Shown: positions 27,825-35,916 of the stretch, one piece after another | Layout: each line of letters starts with the position of its first letter | Position numbering within the stretch: position 1 is the stretch's first letter | Source: Bosea sp. OAE506 | GTDB lineage: Bacteria; Pseudomonadota; Alphaproteobacteria; Rhizobiales; Beijerinckiaceae | Assembly: GCF_040546595.1 (NCBI RefSeq) | Contig: NZ_JBEPOB010000001.1 | Coordinates: forward strand, 3,039,001-3,103,000 | Length of the DNA: 64,000 nucleotides | Direction: 5' to 3' | The notes under the pieces: model-generated | Databases searched by the model: none | Seen by the model: only the letters and a program-made list of their open reading frames with translations | Told to the model about the DNA's origin: nothing | Made by a program: the position numbers and the translations under genes

Positions 27825-28511
27825 ATGACCGACGGCGAGGGCGACGCCATGATCGAGGAGCGGCCGGCGAGCGAGGGCGAGCGCACCGTCGCCTTCCTCC
27901 TGTCGCTGCGCGCTCAGGGCGTGCGCGACCTCGCCGTGCTGCGCGCCATGGAGAAGGTCGCGCGGGAGCGCTTTGCGCCCGCCCGCTTCGCCGATCTCGC
28001 CCGGCAGGACGTTTCGGTGCCGCTGCCCTGCGGTCAGACGATGACGGCGCCGCACACGGTCGCGGCGCTGCTGACGGCACTCGACCTCCAGGCCGGGGCG
28101 CGCGTGCTCGAGATCGGCACCGGCTCTGGCTATGTCACGTCGCTGCTGGCGGCGATGGGTGGCGCGGTGGTCTCGCTCGAACGCTACCGGACGCTGGCGC
28201 TCGCCGCGCAGGAGCGTGTCGGCGGCAGCGGCTTTGCAGGCGCGATCGAGCTGCGCCATGCCGACGGCCTCCAGCCCGACCGGACGCTGGGGCGCTTCGA
28301 GCGCATCCTCGTCAACGGCGTCACGCCGGTGATCCCCGAGATGCTGCTGGCGCGGCTCGCGCCGGGGGGGCGCCTCGTGGGCGCGATGCGCGTCGAGGGT
28401 GCGGCGCGGCGCGTCGTCGTCACGCGGCTGCCCGATGGCAGCTTCGACCATGCACCGGGCCCGGCTGTGCGCCTGCCGCCGCTGGTGCCCGGGCTGGCGC
28501 GGGCTCTCTGA
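27825..28511 (+). CDS. pcm: Protein-L-isoaspartate O-methyltransferase
   Basis: A 228-residue SAM-dependent enzyme that begins repair of isoaspartyl residues in aged proteins. The active-site loop GQTMTAPHTVA and the SAM motif I VLEIGTGSGYV are intact, followed by VVSLER as the acidic motif. Most family members have Ser where this one has Thr after GQT-x, a conservative change. It follows surE closely, and co-transcription with surE is likely. A second in-frame ATG at 27849 could be used. Confidence 0.93.
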   Translation: MTDGEGDAMIEERPASEGERTVAFLLSLRAQGVRDLAVLRAMEKVARERFAPARFADLARQDVSVPLPCGQTMTAPHTVAALLTALDLQAGARVLEIGTGSGYVTSLLAAMGGAVVSLERYRTLALAAQERVGGSGFAGAIELRHADGLQPDRTLGRFERILVNGVTPVIPEMLLARLAPGGRLVGAMRVEGAARRVVVTRLPDGSFDHAPGPAVRLPPLVPGLARAL

Positions 28512-28628
28512 TCGCGGCGGTCGATCCGTCAAAAAGCAAACGCCGAGTCGCGGTGCGAAACGCTTTCGTAACCTGAACGCGGTTTTAATACTGGCAATCG
28601 AGTTGCGTCGTTTGCGAGTGCCAGTTCC

Positions 28629-30059
28629 ATGCGTAGTCCTGCCGGATCGGTCCAGTTCCATCTCGCCCTGCGCGCTTCGACGGCGTGCCTGCTCGCGCTC
28701 GGTCTCAGCGCCTGCTCATCGGAGGCGATGCGCTTCACCGACACCCCCTTCGACAGTCCGTTCAAGACGGCCCAGGCCCCTGCGCGCGACCCCGCGACGA
28801 CGGGCTCCATCGGCCGCTCGGTGAACACGCCGGTCTATTCGACGCCGGCCCCCGCCGTAGCGGCCGTTCGCTCCCAGCCCCTGCCGCCGCCGCAGTCGGC
28901 GGTCGCCCTGCGCGCCGCCGCGCCGCAGCCGGTCGCCGGCAGCTCCTCCGGCTGGTCGGCCCAGGGCGGCACGCCCGTCGTTCTCGCCCAGGGCGAGACG
29001 CTGGACACGCTCTCCTCGCGTTATGGCGTGCCGCGCGCCGCGCTGATCTCCGCCAACGGCCTCTCCAGCCCGAATGTCGCGCCCGGCACGCGCATCACCA
29101 TCCCCGTCTACAACGCCGCCGCGTCGGGCGCTCCGGCTCCGGCCGCCGCTCCGCGTCAGCAGATGGCCCAGGCTCCGGCCGAGACCCGCTCCGACGCGTC
29201 GCGTTTCGTGACCGGTCCCGCACCGGCTGCGACCCTGGCTCCGGCGCGTCCCGCCGCTCCGGTGCAGGATATGCGCGCCAAGGCTCCGTCCGCCGCCGAG
29301 GCGAAGGCCCAGGCTGCCGCCGAAGCCAAGGCGAAGGCCGAGGCCGACGCGCTGGCGATGCGCGAATCGCGGGCCCGCTTCGCCGCCGAGGCCAAGGCCA
29401 AGGCTGCCGCCCGCACCAACACGACGGCCGCTGCCGCTCCGGCCCCGGTTGCGGTGCCCGCCGCCAAGCCTGCGGCCCCGGCCAAGGTCGTCGCCGAGAA
29501 GCCCGCCGCCAAGCCGGCGCCCGAGGCTCAGCCTGCCCGGGCAGCGGCTGCTCCGGCGGCCGAGAAGGCCAAGCCGGTCGTCGTCGCGACGGCGCCCGCC
29601 GCGCCCGAGCCCAAGTCCGCGGCCGTTCCCAAGAGCGAGCCGGAGCCCACCACCACGGCCAGCCTGCCGAAGGCCGAAGAGGCCGGCGAGAAAGCCGATT
29701 TCCGCTGGCCGGCCCGCGGCCGCGTCATCGCCGGCTTCAGCGGCCGCGGCGGCAACGAGGGCATCAACATCGCCGTGCCGGAAGGCACGCCGGTGAAGGC
29801 GGCCGAGGGCGGCACTGTCGCCTATGCCGGCAGCGAGTTGAAGGGCTACGGCAATCTCGTCCTGATCCGTCACCCCAACGGCTATGTCTCGGCCTACGCC
29901 CATAATGGCGAGCTGAAGGTCAAGCGCGGCGATACGGTCAAGCGTGGCCAGGTCGTCGCCAACTCCGGCCAGACCGGCAATGTCTCCTCGCCGCAGCTCC
30001 ATTTCGAGCTGCGCAAGGGCTCGGCGCCGGTCGACCCGACGCCCTATCTCAACAACTGA
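28629..30059 (+). CDS. NlpD-like LysM/LytM lipoprotein with degenerate metallopeptidase site
   Basis: A 476-residue outer-membrane lipoprotein. The signal ends in the lipobox LSAC near residue 29. A LysM domain (about 118-160) binds glycan, a long Ala/Lys/Pro linker follows, and a LytM/M23 domain ends the chain. In that domain the first zinc motif reads NEGIN (N376, N380) where active enzymes have H-x-G-x-D. H425 and H458 (LHFELR) remain. It therefore resembles NlpD, which activates cell-wall amidases rather than cutting itself. It ends the conserved serS-surE-pcm run and is followed by a strong terminator. Confidence 0.88.
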   Translation: MRSPAGSVQFHLALRASTACLLALGLSACSSEAMRFTDTPFDSPFKTAQAPARDPATTGSIGRSVNTPVYSTPAPAVAAVRSQPLPPPQSAVALRAAAPQPVAGSSSGWSAQGGTPVVLAQGETLDTLSSRYGVPRAALISANGLSSPNVAPGTRITIPVYNAAASGAPAPAAAPRQQMAQAPAETRSDASRFVTGPAPAATLAPARPAAPVQDMRAKAPSAAEAKAQAAAEAKAKAEADALAMRESRARFAAEAKAKAAARTNTTAAAAPAPVAVPAAKPAAPAKVVAEKPAAKPAPEAQPARAAAAPAAEKAKPVVVATAPAAPEPKSAAVPKSEPEPTTTASLPKAEEAGEKADFRWPARGRVIAGFSGRGGNEGINIAVPEGTPVKAAEGGTVAYAGSELKGYGNLVLIRHPNGYVSAYAHNGELKVKRGDTVKRGQVVANSGQTGNVSSPQLHFELRKGSAPVDPTPYLNN

Positions 30060-30110
30060 TCACGGCTTTACCTTCGACCGGTCTCCGCGAGACCCCACCG
30101 GTCGGAACAG

Positions 30111-30150
30111 GGCGGGGCGGTCCCAGGAAAGGCCGCCCCGCCATCTTTTT
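30111..30150 (+). terminator. Rho-independent terminator after the NlpD-like gene
   Basis: A 10-bp perfect stem GGCGGGGCGG/CCGCCCCGCC with a 12-nt loop is followed by ATCTTTTT. Confidence 0.85.
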
Positions 30151-30159
30151 GTGCGATGG

Positions 30160-30254
30160 ACGAAATGGTCGGGCTTGGCCCGACCATTTCGTCATTAAGC
30201 CTCTTCCGGGCTGAGATTCTCGGGTCTTCGCTACGCTTCGCCCGAGAATGACGG
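30160..30254. repeat. REPIN-like intergenic palindrome, copy 6
   Basis: The left hairpin is AATGGTCGGG-CTTGG-CCCGACCATT. The right hairpin ATTCTCGGG to CCCGAGAAT is followed by GACG. It lies between the convergent NlpD-like and DUF815 genes. Confidence 0.8.
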
Positions 30255-30263
30255 GCTCGCGGC

Positions 30264-31151
30264 TCACCCCTCCAGCTTCGTTCCCAGCCGCCCAGCGAGA
30301 TCCTGGATGTATTGCCAGGCGGTGCGGCCCGAGCGCGAGCCGCGGGTCGTCGCCCATTCCAGCGCCTCGTGGCGCAGCGTCTCGGGGTCGATCGCCAGGC
30401 CGAAATGGCCGACATAGCCGTCGATCATCGCGAGATATTCGTCCTGGCTGCATTTGTGGAAGCCGAGCCAGAGGCCGAAACGGTCCGACAGCGAGACCTT
30501 CTCCTCGATCGCTTCGCCCGGGTTGATCGCGGTGGCGCGCTCATTGTCCATCATGTCCCGCGGCATCAGATGGCGGCGGTTCGAGGTCGCGTAGAACACG
30601 ACATTGCCCGGCCGCCCCTCGACGCCGCCGTCCAGCGCCGCCTTGAGCGATTTGTAGGAGGCATCGTCGCCGTCGAAGGAGAGATCGTCGCAGAAGACGA
30701 TGGCGCGATGCGCGTCCGGGCGCAGCAGTCCCATCAGTTCGGGCAGGCTCTCGATATCCTCGCGGTGAATCTCGATCAGCTTGAGCGGCAGCGCCTCTCC
30801 GGCGAGCCGCGTGTTGGTGTCGGCATGGACCGACTTGACCAGCGAGGACTTGCCCATGCCGCGCGCGCCCCAGAGCAGCACGTTGTTGGCGGGCAGCCCG
30901 CGGGCGAAGCGCTCGGTGTTCTCGGCCAGCGTATCGCGGACACGATCGACGCCGCGCAGCAGCCCGAGCGCGACGCGGTTGACGCGGGCGACGGGCGCGA
31001 GTTCCGACCCTGCGGGATGCCAGACGAAGGCGTCGGCGAGCGTCAAATCGGCGGGCTTGCGCGCGGGTGGGGCGATGCGCTCGAGCGCCTCGGCGATGCG
31101 CAGCAGGGCGGCCAGCGTCGGGTCGGTCTGGGTCTCGGTCGCAGCGGTCAT
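30264..31151 (-). CDS. DUF815-family AAA ATPase
   Basis: A 295-residue P-loop protein with Walker A GARGMGKSSLVK and Walker B AIVFCDDLSF. DDASYKSLKAALDGG and the arginine-containing TSNRRHLMPRDM are hallmarks of the DUF815 ATPase family. The cellular role is unknown. The ATG is the complement of 31149-31151, preceded on its strand by GAAGG at good spacing. The open frame runs 19 codons further up without a ribosome site. A perfect 8-bp inverted repeat lies about 30-50 bp upstream of the start. Confidence 0.88.
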   Translation of the reverse strand: MTAATETQTDPTLAALLRIAEALERIAPPARKPADLTLADAFVWHPAGSELAPVARVNRVALGLLRGVDRVRDTLAENTERFARGLPANNVLLWGARGMGKSSLVKSVHADTNTRLAGEALPLKLIEIHREDIESLPELMGLLRPDAHRAIVFCDDLSFDGDDASYKSLKAALDGGVEGRPGNVVFYATSNRRHLMPRDMMDNERATAINPGEAIEEKVSLSDRFGLWLGFHKCSQDEYLAMIDGYVGHFGLAIDPETLRHEALEWATTRGSRSGRTAWQYIQDLAGRLGTKLEG

Positions 31152-31180
31152 GGGCGGGCCTTCGGACGGGTCGGCACGGA

Positions 31181-31200
31181 GCCGTACCGGGCGGTACGGC
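31181..31200. promoter_or_regulatory. Perfect inverted repeat upstream of the DUF815 gene
   Basis: The arms GCCGTACC and GGTACGGC are separated by GGGC. It lies 30-49 bp upstream of the DUF815 start codon, so it could be an operator for a dimeric repressor or a 5'-leader hairpin. No regulator gene adjoins it. Confidence 0.4.
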
Positions 31201-31433
31201 GGTCGCAACGGTTAACGGCTTGTCGGCTCGAAGCGCAAGGCCATTGCGCGAACTGCGGCGAGCCCATAGGTGATGAGCGCTGCGAGCCGGCCGGGCGCGT
31301 CCGATTGATTTAACGGCGCCTCTGGCTATAGTCCGCGCGATTTTTTGAGGCCCGATTTTTTGAGGCCCTGGACGAAATCCGCCGCACCCCGCGGCCGGGG
31401 GCGCCTGCGCCGCCGCGATGAAGGAGCCGTTTC

Positions 31434-31760
31434 GTGATCACCCCCGCTTTTGCCCAAGCCGCCGGTGGCGGTGGTTCCACCGACATGCTGATCTCGCTCG
31501 TTCCCTTCGTGCTGATCTTCGTGATCATGTGGTTCCTGATCATCCGGCCGCAGCAGAAGCGGGTGAAGCTGCATCAGGAGATGGTCAAGAACGTCCGCCG
31601 CGGCGACACGGTCGTGACCTCGGGCGGCATTGTCGCCAAGGTGTCCAAGGTGATCGACGATGCCGAGATCGAGGCGGAGATCGCCGACGGTGTCCGGGTT
31701 CGCCTGGTCCGGGGCATGATCACCGACGTTCGCGCCAAGGGCGAGCCGGTCAAGAGCTGA
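31434..31760 (+). CDS. yajC: Preprotein translocase accessory subunit YajC
   Basis: A 108-residue single-pass inner-membrane protein of the SecDF-YajC complex. The helix LISLVPFVLIFVIMWFLIIRPQQ ends in the diagnostic RPQQKR, and the C-terminal domain has RRGDTVVTSGGIVAKV. The GTG start at 31434 is supported by AAGGAG seven bases upstream. It is followed after 55 bp by secD, the standard order. Confidence 0.96.
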   Translation: MITPAFAQAAGGGGSTDMLISLVPFVLIFVIMWFLIIRPQQKRVKLHQEMVKNVRRGDTVVTSGGIVAKVSKVIDDAEIEAEIADGVRVRLVRGMITDVRAKGEPVKS

Positions 31761-31815
31761 ACCGCGCCGCGGCCCCGCGAGGGGCCGGCGCGCGACAACA
31801 AGGCGTTACCCGCAG

Positions 31816-33426
31816 ATGCTCCGCTTCCAGACCCGCAAGGTCATCGTCGTCCTGCTCGTGCTGCTCTTCGGCTGCGGCTTTGCGCTGCCGAACCTGTTCT
31901 CGCCCGAGACCCGGCAGTCGATCGCGCAGAACGCGCCGTCCTGGATCCCGCGCATCCTGCTGCCGATCCACGCCGTCGTGCTCGGGCTCGACCTGCAGGG
32001 TGGCTCGCACGTCCTGCTGGAAATCGACCGGGCCGATCTGGTGCGCAGCCAGGTGACGCAGCTGCGCGACGACGTCCGCCGTATCCTGCGCGACGAGCGG
32101 GTAAGCTTCCAGGGCGGCATCGGCATGACCGCGCGCGGTGTCAGCTTGCGCGTTCCGGATGCGGCCGACCGGGCCAAGCTGCTGCCGAAGCTGCGCGAAC
32201 TGGCGCAGCCGATCGGCACGCTCGGCGCCTTCGGGCCGTCCGGCAACACGTCGATCGAGGTTGTCGAGCAGCCCGACGGTCTGATCCAGCTCACCGTCAC
32301 GGAAGCCGGCGCCAATGAGCGCGTCCGCCGCGCCGTCGAGCAGGCGATGGAGGTGCTGCGGCGCCGCGTCGACGCGCTCGGCACGACGGAGCCCAACATC
32401 CAGCGCCAGGGCCTCGATCGTATCCTGGTCCAGGTGCCCGGCCTGCAGGATCCGCAGCGCCTGAAGGACATTCTCGGCCAGACCGCCAAGCTGCAGTTCC
32501 GCATGGTGGCCGACAGCCAAGGCGGCGATGTCGACATGCTGCCGTCACAGGATGCCGGCGGTTCGCAGGTGCCTGTCGAGCGGCGCGTCATCGTCGAGGG
32601 CGAGGACCTGATCGATGCCCAGCCGGCCTTCGATTCGCGGACCTCGCAGCCGATCGTGAACTTCCGCTTCAATATCCGTGGCGCCCAGCGCTTCGGCCAG
32701 GCGACGACGGAAAATCTCGGCCGTCCGCTTGCGATCGTGCTCGACAACAAGGTGATCTCGTCGCCCGTCATCCAGTCGCCGATCACCGGCGGCTCGGGCC
32801 AGATCTCGGGCAACTTCACGGTCGAGGCGGTCAACAACCTCGCCATCTTGCTGCGCGCCGGCGCGCTGCCGGCGAAGATGACGATTGTCGAGGAGCGGAC
32901 CGTCGGCCCCGGCCTCGGCCAGGACTCGATCCAGGCCGGCAAGATGGCGACGCTGATCGCAACGGTGCTGGTGATCCTCTACATGATCGGCACCTATGGT
33001 GTGTTCGGCTTCATCGCCTCGATCGCGCTGCTCGTCCATGTCTGCCTGATCTTCGGGCTGATGTCGGTGCTGGGCGCGACGATGACGCTGCCGGGCATCG
33101 CCGGCATCGTGCTGACGATCGGCACGGCGGTGGACTCCAACGTGCTGATCTATGAGCGCATGCGCGAGGAATCGCATCAGGGCCGCTCGCTCGTCTCGGC
33201 ACTCGAGGCCGGCTTCCAGCGCGCCTTCGCGACGATCATCGACTCCAACGTGACAATGCTGATCGCCGCGCTGGCGCTGTTTGCGCTGGGCTCCGGCCCG
33301 GTGCGCGGCTTCGCGGTGGTGTTCATCCTCGGCATCCTGACGACCGTCATCACCGCGGTGACGCTGACCCGCATGCTGATCGCGCTCTGGTACCGCTGGG
33401 CCCGCCCCAAGACCCTTCCGTTCTGA
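31816..33426 (+). CDS. secD: Protein translocase subunit SecD
   Basis: A 536-residue RND-type membrane protein that uses the proton gradient to help pull exported proteins through SecYEG. It has an N-terminal helix, the LGLDLQGGSHVLLEID motif, a large periplasmic region and a C-terminal half with five helices. The conserved TIGTAVDSNVLIYERMREE ends the helical core region. It lies between yajC and secF, with 30 bp to secF. Confidence 0.97.
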   Translation: MLRFQTRKVIVVLLVLLFGCGFALPNLFSPETRQSIAQNAPSWIPRILLPIHAVVLGLDLQGGSHVLLEIDRADLVRSQVTQLRDDVRRILRDERVSFQGGIGMTARGVSLRVPDAADRAKLLPKLRELAQPIGTLGAFGPSGNTSIEVVEQPDGLIQLTVTEAGANERVRRAVEQAMEVLRRRVDALGTTEPNIQRQGLDRILVQVPGLQDPQRLKDILGQTAKLQFRMVADSQGGDVDMLPSQDAGGSQVPVERRVIVEGEDLIDAQPAFDSRTSQPIVNFRFNIRGAQRFGQATTENLGRPLAIVLDNKVISSPVIQSPITGGSGQISGNFTVEAVNNLAILLRAGALPAKMTIVEERTVGPGLGQDSIQAGKMATLIATVLVILYMIGTYGVFGFIASIALLVHVCLIFGLMSVLGATMTLPGIAGIVLTIGTAVDSNVLIYERMREESHQGRSLVSALEAGFQRAFATIIDSNVTMLIAALALFALGSGPVRGFAVVFILGILTTVITAVTLTRMLIALWYRWARPKTLPF

Positions 33427-33456
33427 CGCAAGCCAACTGTTCAAGGAGATCAGCGC

Positions 33457-34410
33457 ATGCGTCTGCTTCGCATCGTTCCCGACGGCACCCGTTTCAAGAT
33501 CGTCCGCTTCCGGCGGTTCAGCTACCCGTTCTCGGCGGCCTATTCGCTGCTGGTGCTGTTCCTGTTCCTGACGGTGGGCCTCAATTTCGGCATCGACTTC
33601 CGCGGCGGCACGCTGATCGAAATGCAGGCGAAGTCCGGCAAGCCCGAGATCGGCTCGGTGCGCCAGACGGCCAACGCTCTCGGCTTCGGCGAGGCGGAGG
33701 TGCAGGAATTCGGCTCCGGCGGCGAAATCTCGATGCGCTTCGCCCTGCAGCCGGGCGGCGAGGTGGCCCAGCAGCAGGTCGTCGTCAAGGCGCGCGAGGC
33801 TTTCGCCGCGACCTATGATTTCCGTCGCGTCGAGACGGTCGGTCCCCGCGTCTCGGGCGAATTGGTCCAGGCCGGCACGCTCGGCGTCGTGCTCGCGATC
33901 GTCGGCGTGCTGATTTATCTCTGGTTCCGCTTCGAGATGCAGCTCGCGATCGGCGCGATCCTCGGCACGCTGCACGACATCGTGCTGACGATGGGCTTCT
34001 TCCTGATCACGCAGCTGGAGTTCAACCTGACCTCGATCGCCGCGATCCTGACCATCGTCGGCTACTCGCTCAACGAAACCGTCGTGGTGTTCGACCGCAC
34101 GCGCGAATTGCTGCGGCGCTACAAGACCATGCCGATCCCCGACCTGCTGGACCTCTCGGTCAATTCGACGCTGTCGCGCACCGCAATCACCTCGACCACG
34201 ACGGTGCTGGCGCTGATCGCGCTCGTGCTGTTCGGCGGAACGGCGATCGAGGGCTTCGCGCTCGTCATGCTCTTCGGCGTGGTGGTCTGCACCTATTCGG
34301 CGATGTTCATCTCGACGCCGGTCCTGCTCTATCTCGATGTCCGTGCCGGGGTTTCCCGCAGCGAGGGCACCGAGGAGAAGCTGCCCACCGCGGCCAAGGC
34401 CAAGAGCTGA
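33457..34410 (+). CDS. secF: Protein translocase subunit SecF
   Basis: A 317-residue partner of SecD. It has LNFGIDFRGGTLIEM after the first helix, GPRVSGELVQAG, and the helical core with GYSLNETVVVFDRTREL, matching the SecF signature. The ATG follows AAGGAGATCAGCGC, a strong ribosome site. A 16-bp gap leads to the Mth938-like gene. Confidence 0.97.
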   Translation: MRLLRIVPDGTRFKIVRFRRFSYPFSAAYSLLVLFLFLTVGLNFGIDFRGGTLIEMQAKSGKPEIGSVRQTANALGFGEAEVQEFGSGGEISMRFALQPGGEVAQQQVVVKAREAFAATYDFRRVETVGPRVSGELVQAGTLGVVLAIVGVLIYLWFRFEMQLAIGAILGTLHDIVLTMGFFLITQLEFNLTSIAAILTIVGYSLNETVVVFDRTRELLRRYKTMPIPDLLDLSVNSTLSRTAITSTTTVLALIALVLFGGTAIEGFALVMLFGVVVCTYSAMFISTPVLLYLDVRAGVSRSEGTEEKLPTAAKAKS

Positions 34411-34426
34411 GCGGCGTAAAGCCGGC

Positions 34427-34804
34427 ATGAGCCGCTTCGACGGATTCGTCCCCGGACGCCACCAGCTCGACGCCTTCGGCGCCGGTGGTTTCCGCTTCGC
34501 CGGGATGAGCCATCGCGGATCGGTGCTGGCGCTGCCATCCGGCATCCGGATCTGGCCGGTTGCCCGCTTCGCCGAGGTTACGCCCGAGCTGCTCCAGCCG
34601 GTGCTGGACGAGGCCGATGGCATCGACTTCCTGCTGATCGGTACCGGCGCCGACATTGCTTTCATTCCGCATGCCTGGCGGGATCTGCTTCGGGCGAGCG
34701 GCGTAACGGTCGAGGGCATGGCGACGGGCGCCGCCGCGCGGACCTACAACGTCCTCGTCGCCGAGGAACGGCGCGTCGCCGCGGCGCTGATCGCGGTGGA
34801 TTGA
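34427..34804 (+). CDS. Mth938-like domain protein (COG3737)
   Basis: A 125-residue soluble protein with the Mth938 fold. The stretches YRFAGMSHRGSVLALPSG-like (FRFAGMSHRG), IDFLLIGTGAD and the closing TYNVLVAEERRVAAALIAV are typical. The family is related to human AAMDC and to NDUFAF3, a complex I assembly factor. It follows secF by 16 bp and precedes an NDUFAF6-like gene, so the pair may serve respiratory-complex assembly. That is inference from family and order. The ATG at 34427 is chosen because the upstream frame lies within secF. Confidence 0.85.
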   Translation: MSRFDGFVPGRHQLDAFGAGGFRFAGMSHRGSVLALPSGIRIWPVARFAEVTPELLQPVLDEADGIDFLLIGTGADIAFIPHAWRDLLRASGVTVEGMATGAAARTYNVLVAEERRVAAALIAVD

Positions 34805-34932
34805 GGCGGCCGCGACCGGCTCATCGCCGTCGCAAATCGGGTCACTCATGTCGCGCGGGCGTAGCCATCCACCGCCGGCTCGTCCTACACTGCTGCGACG
34901 TGGCCAGGGGGCGGGCACCGGATCGAGGCCAG

Positions 34933-35829
34933 ATGATGCCGCAGGCAACCGAGACCGACCGTCGTAGCGACGCCGTGCCGTCCGCCCTGCCGGATGCTTA
35001 CGCGCATTGCGCCGCGATGGTGCGCGAGCAGGATCACGACCGCTACATCACCTGCCTCTACGCACCCGAATCGCAGCGCCCCTCGCTGCTCGCGCTTTAT
35101 GCCTTCAGCCTCGAGATCGCCCGCATCCGCGCGCTGGTGAGCGAGCCGCTGCCCGGCGAGGTCCGGATGCAGTGGTGGCGCGACTTGCTCGAGGGGCAGG
35201 CGAGCGGCGAGACGCAGGGCCACCCCGTCGCCGCAGCGCTGCTCGACACGATCGCGCGCTATCGCCTGCCGATCGCGCCGCTGACGGGGCTGATCGAGGC
35301 GCGCATCTTCGATCTCTATGACGACCCGATGCCCTCGCTGCGCGACCTCGAAGGCTATGCCGGCGAGACCGCGAGCGCGCTGGTCCGGCTGGCCTCGATC
35401 ATCCTCGCCAATGGCCGCGATCCCGGCGGGGCGGCTGCCGCGGGCTATGCCGGCGTTGCCTATGCACTGACGGGGCTGATGCGCGCTTTCCCCTGGCATG
35501 CGGCCGAGGGGCAGGTCTATCTGCCCGGCGACATCCTCGCCCGCAACGGCGTCACCCGCGACGACATCGTCCGCGGCCGCGGCGGGCCGGGCGTGCTCTA
35601 TTCGCTGAAGGAGCTGCGCGGCATTGCGCGCGGGCATCTGGTGAAGCTGCGCGAGTTGCGCAGCACGATCCCCTCTGCCGTGATGCCGGCCTTCCTGCCG
35701 GTCGCGCTGGTCGAGCCCTATCTCGCGCGCATGGAACGCTCGGGCTACGACCCCTACCGCACGATCATCACGCTGCCCGCCTGGCGCCGGCAATGGGCGA
35801 TCTGGCGGGCCGCAAAGGCGGCTGGCTGA
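34933..35829 (+). CDS. Squalene/phytoene synthase-fold protein, NDUFAF6-like
   Basis: A 298-residue all-helical protein of the trans-isoprenyl diphosphate synthase fold. The aspartate-rich motifs that bind magnesium diphosphate in squalene and phytoene synthases are missing: the first site reads ALYAFSLEIARIRALV and the second FPWHAAEGQVYLPGDIL. Both closely resemble human NDUFAF6, a complex I assembly factor. It is therefore more likely an NDUFAF6 orthologue than a carotenoid or hopanoid enzyme. I use the ATG at 34933, and the next codon but one region also starts with ATG (34936). It follows the Mth938-like gene. Confidence 0.8.
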   Translation: MMPQATETDRRSDAVPSALPDAYAHCAAMVREQDHDRYITCLYAPESQRPSLLALYAFSLEIARIRALVSEPLPGEVRMQWWRDLLEGQASGETQGHPVAAALLDTIARYRLPIAPLTGLIEARIFDLYDDPMPSLRDLEGYAGETASALVRLASIILANGRDPGGAAAAGYAGVAYALTGLMRAFPWHAAEGQVYLPGDILARNGVTRDDIVRGRGGPGVLYSLKELRGIARGHLVKLRELRSTIPSAVMPAFLPVALVEPYLARMERSGYDPYRTIITLPAWRRQWAIWRAAKAAG

Positions 35830-35831
35830 GC

Positions 35832-35910
35832 GCGTCATTCTCGGGCGGAGCGAAGCGCAGACCCGAGAATCTCCGGCAAGAGATGCTCGGGTCGAGCCCG
35901 AGCATGACGC
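35832..35910. repeat. REPIN-like intergenic palindrome, copy 7
   Basis: It runs from CGTCATTCTCGGGCG to CGAGCATGACG. A long left hairpin (ATTCTCGGG to CCCGAGAAT) and a short right hairpin (GCTCGGG-TCGAG-CCCGAGC) are present. It sits between the convergent NDUFAF6-like and trmFO genes. Confidence 0.87.
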
Positions 35911-35916
35911 TTCGCG

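Noticed and set aside
34933-35829. Phytoene or squalene synthase for hopanoid or carotenoid synthesis
   Set aside because: Both Asp-rich substrate motifs are missing and no hpn or crt genes adjoin it.
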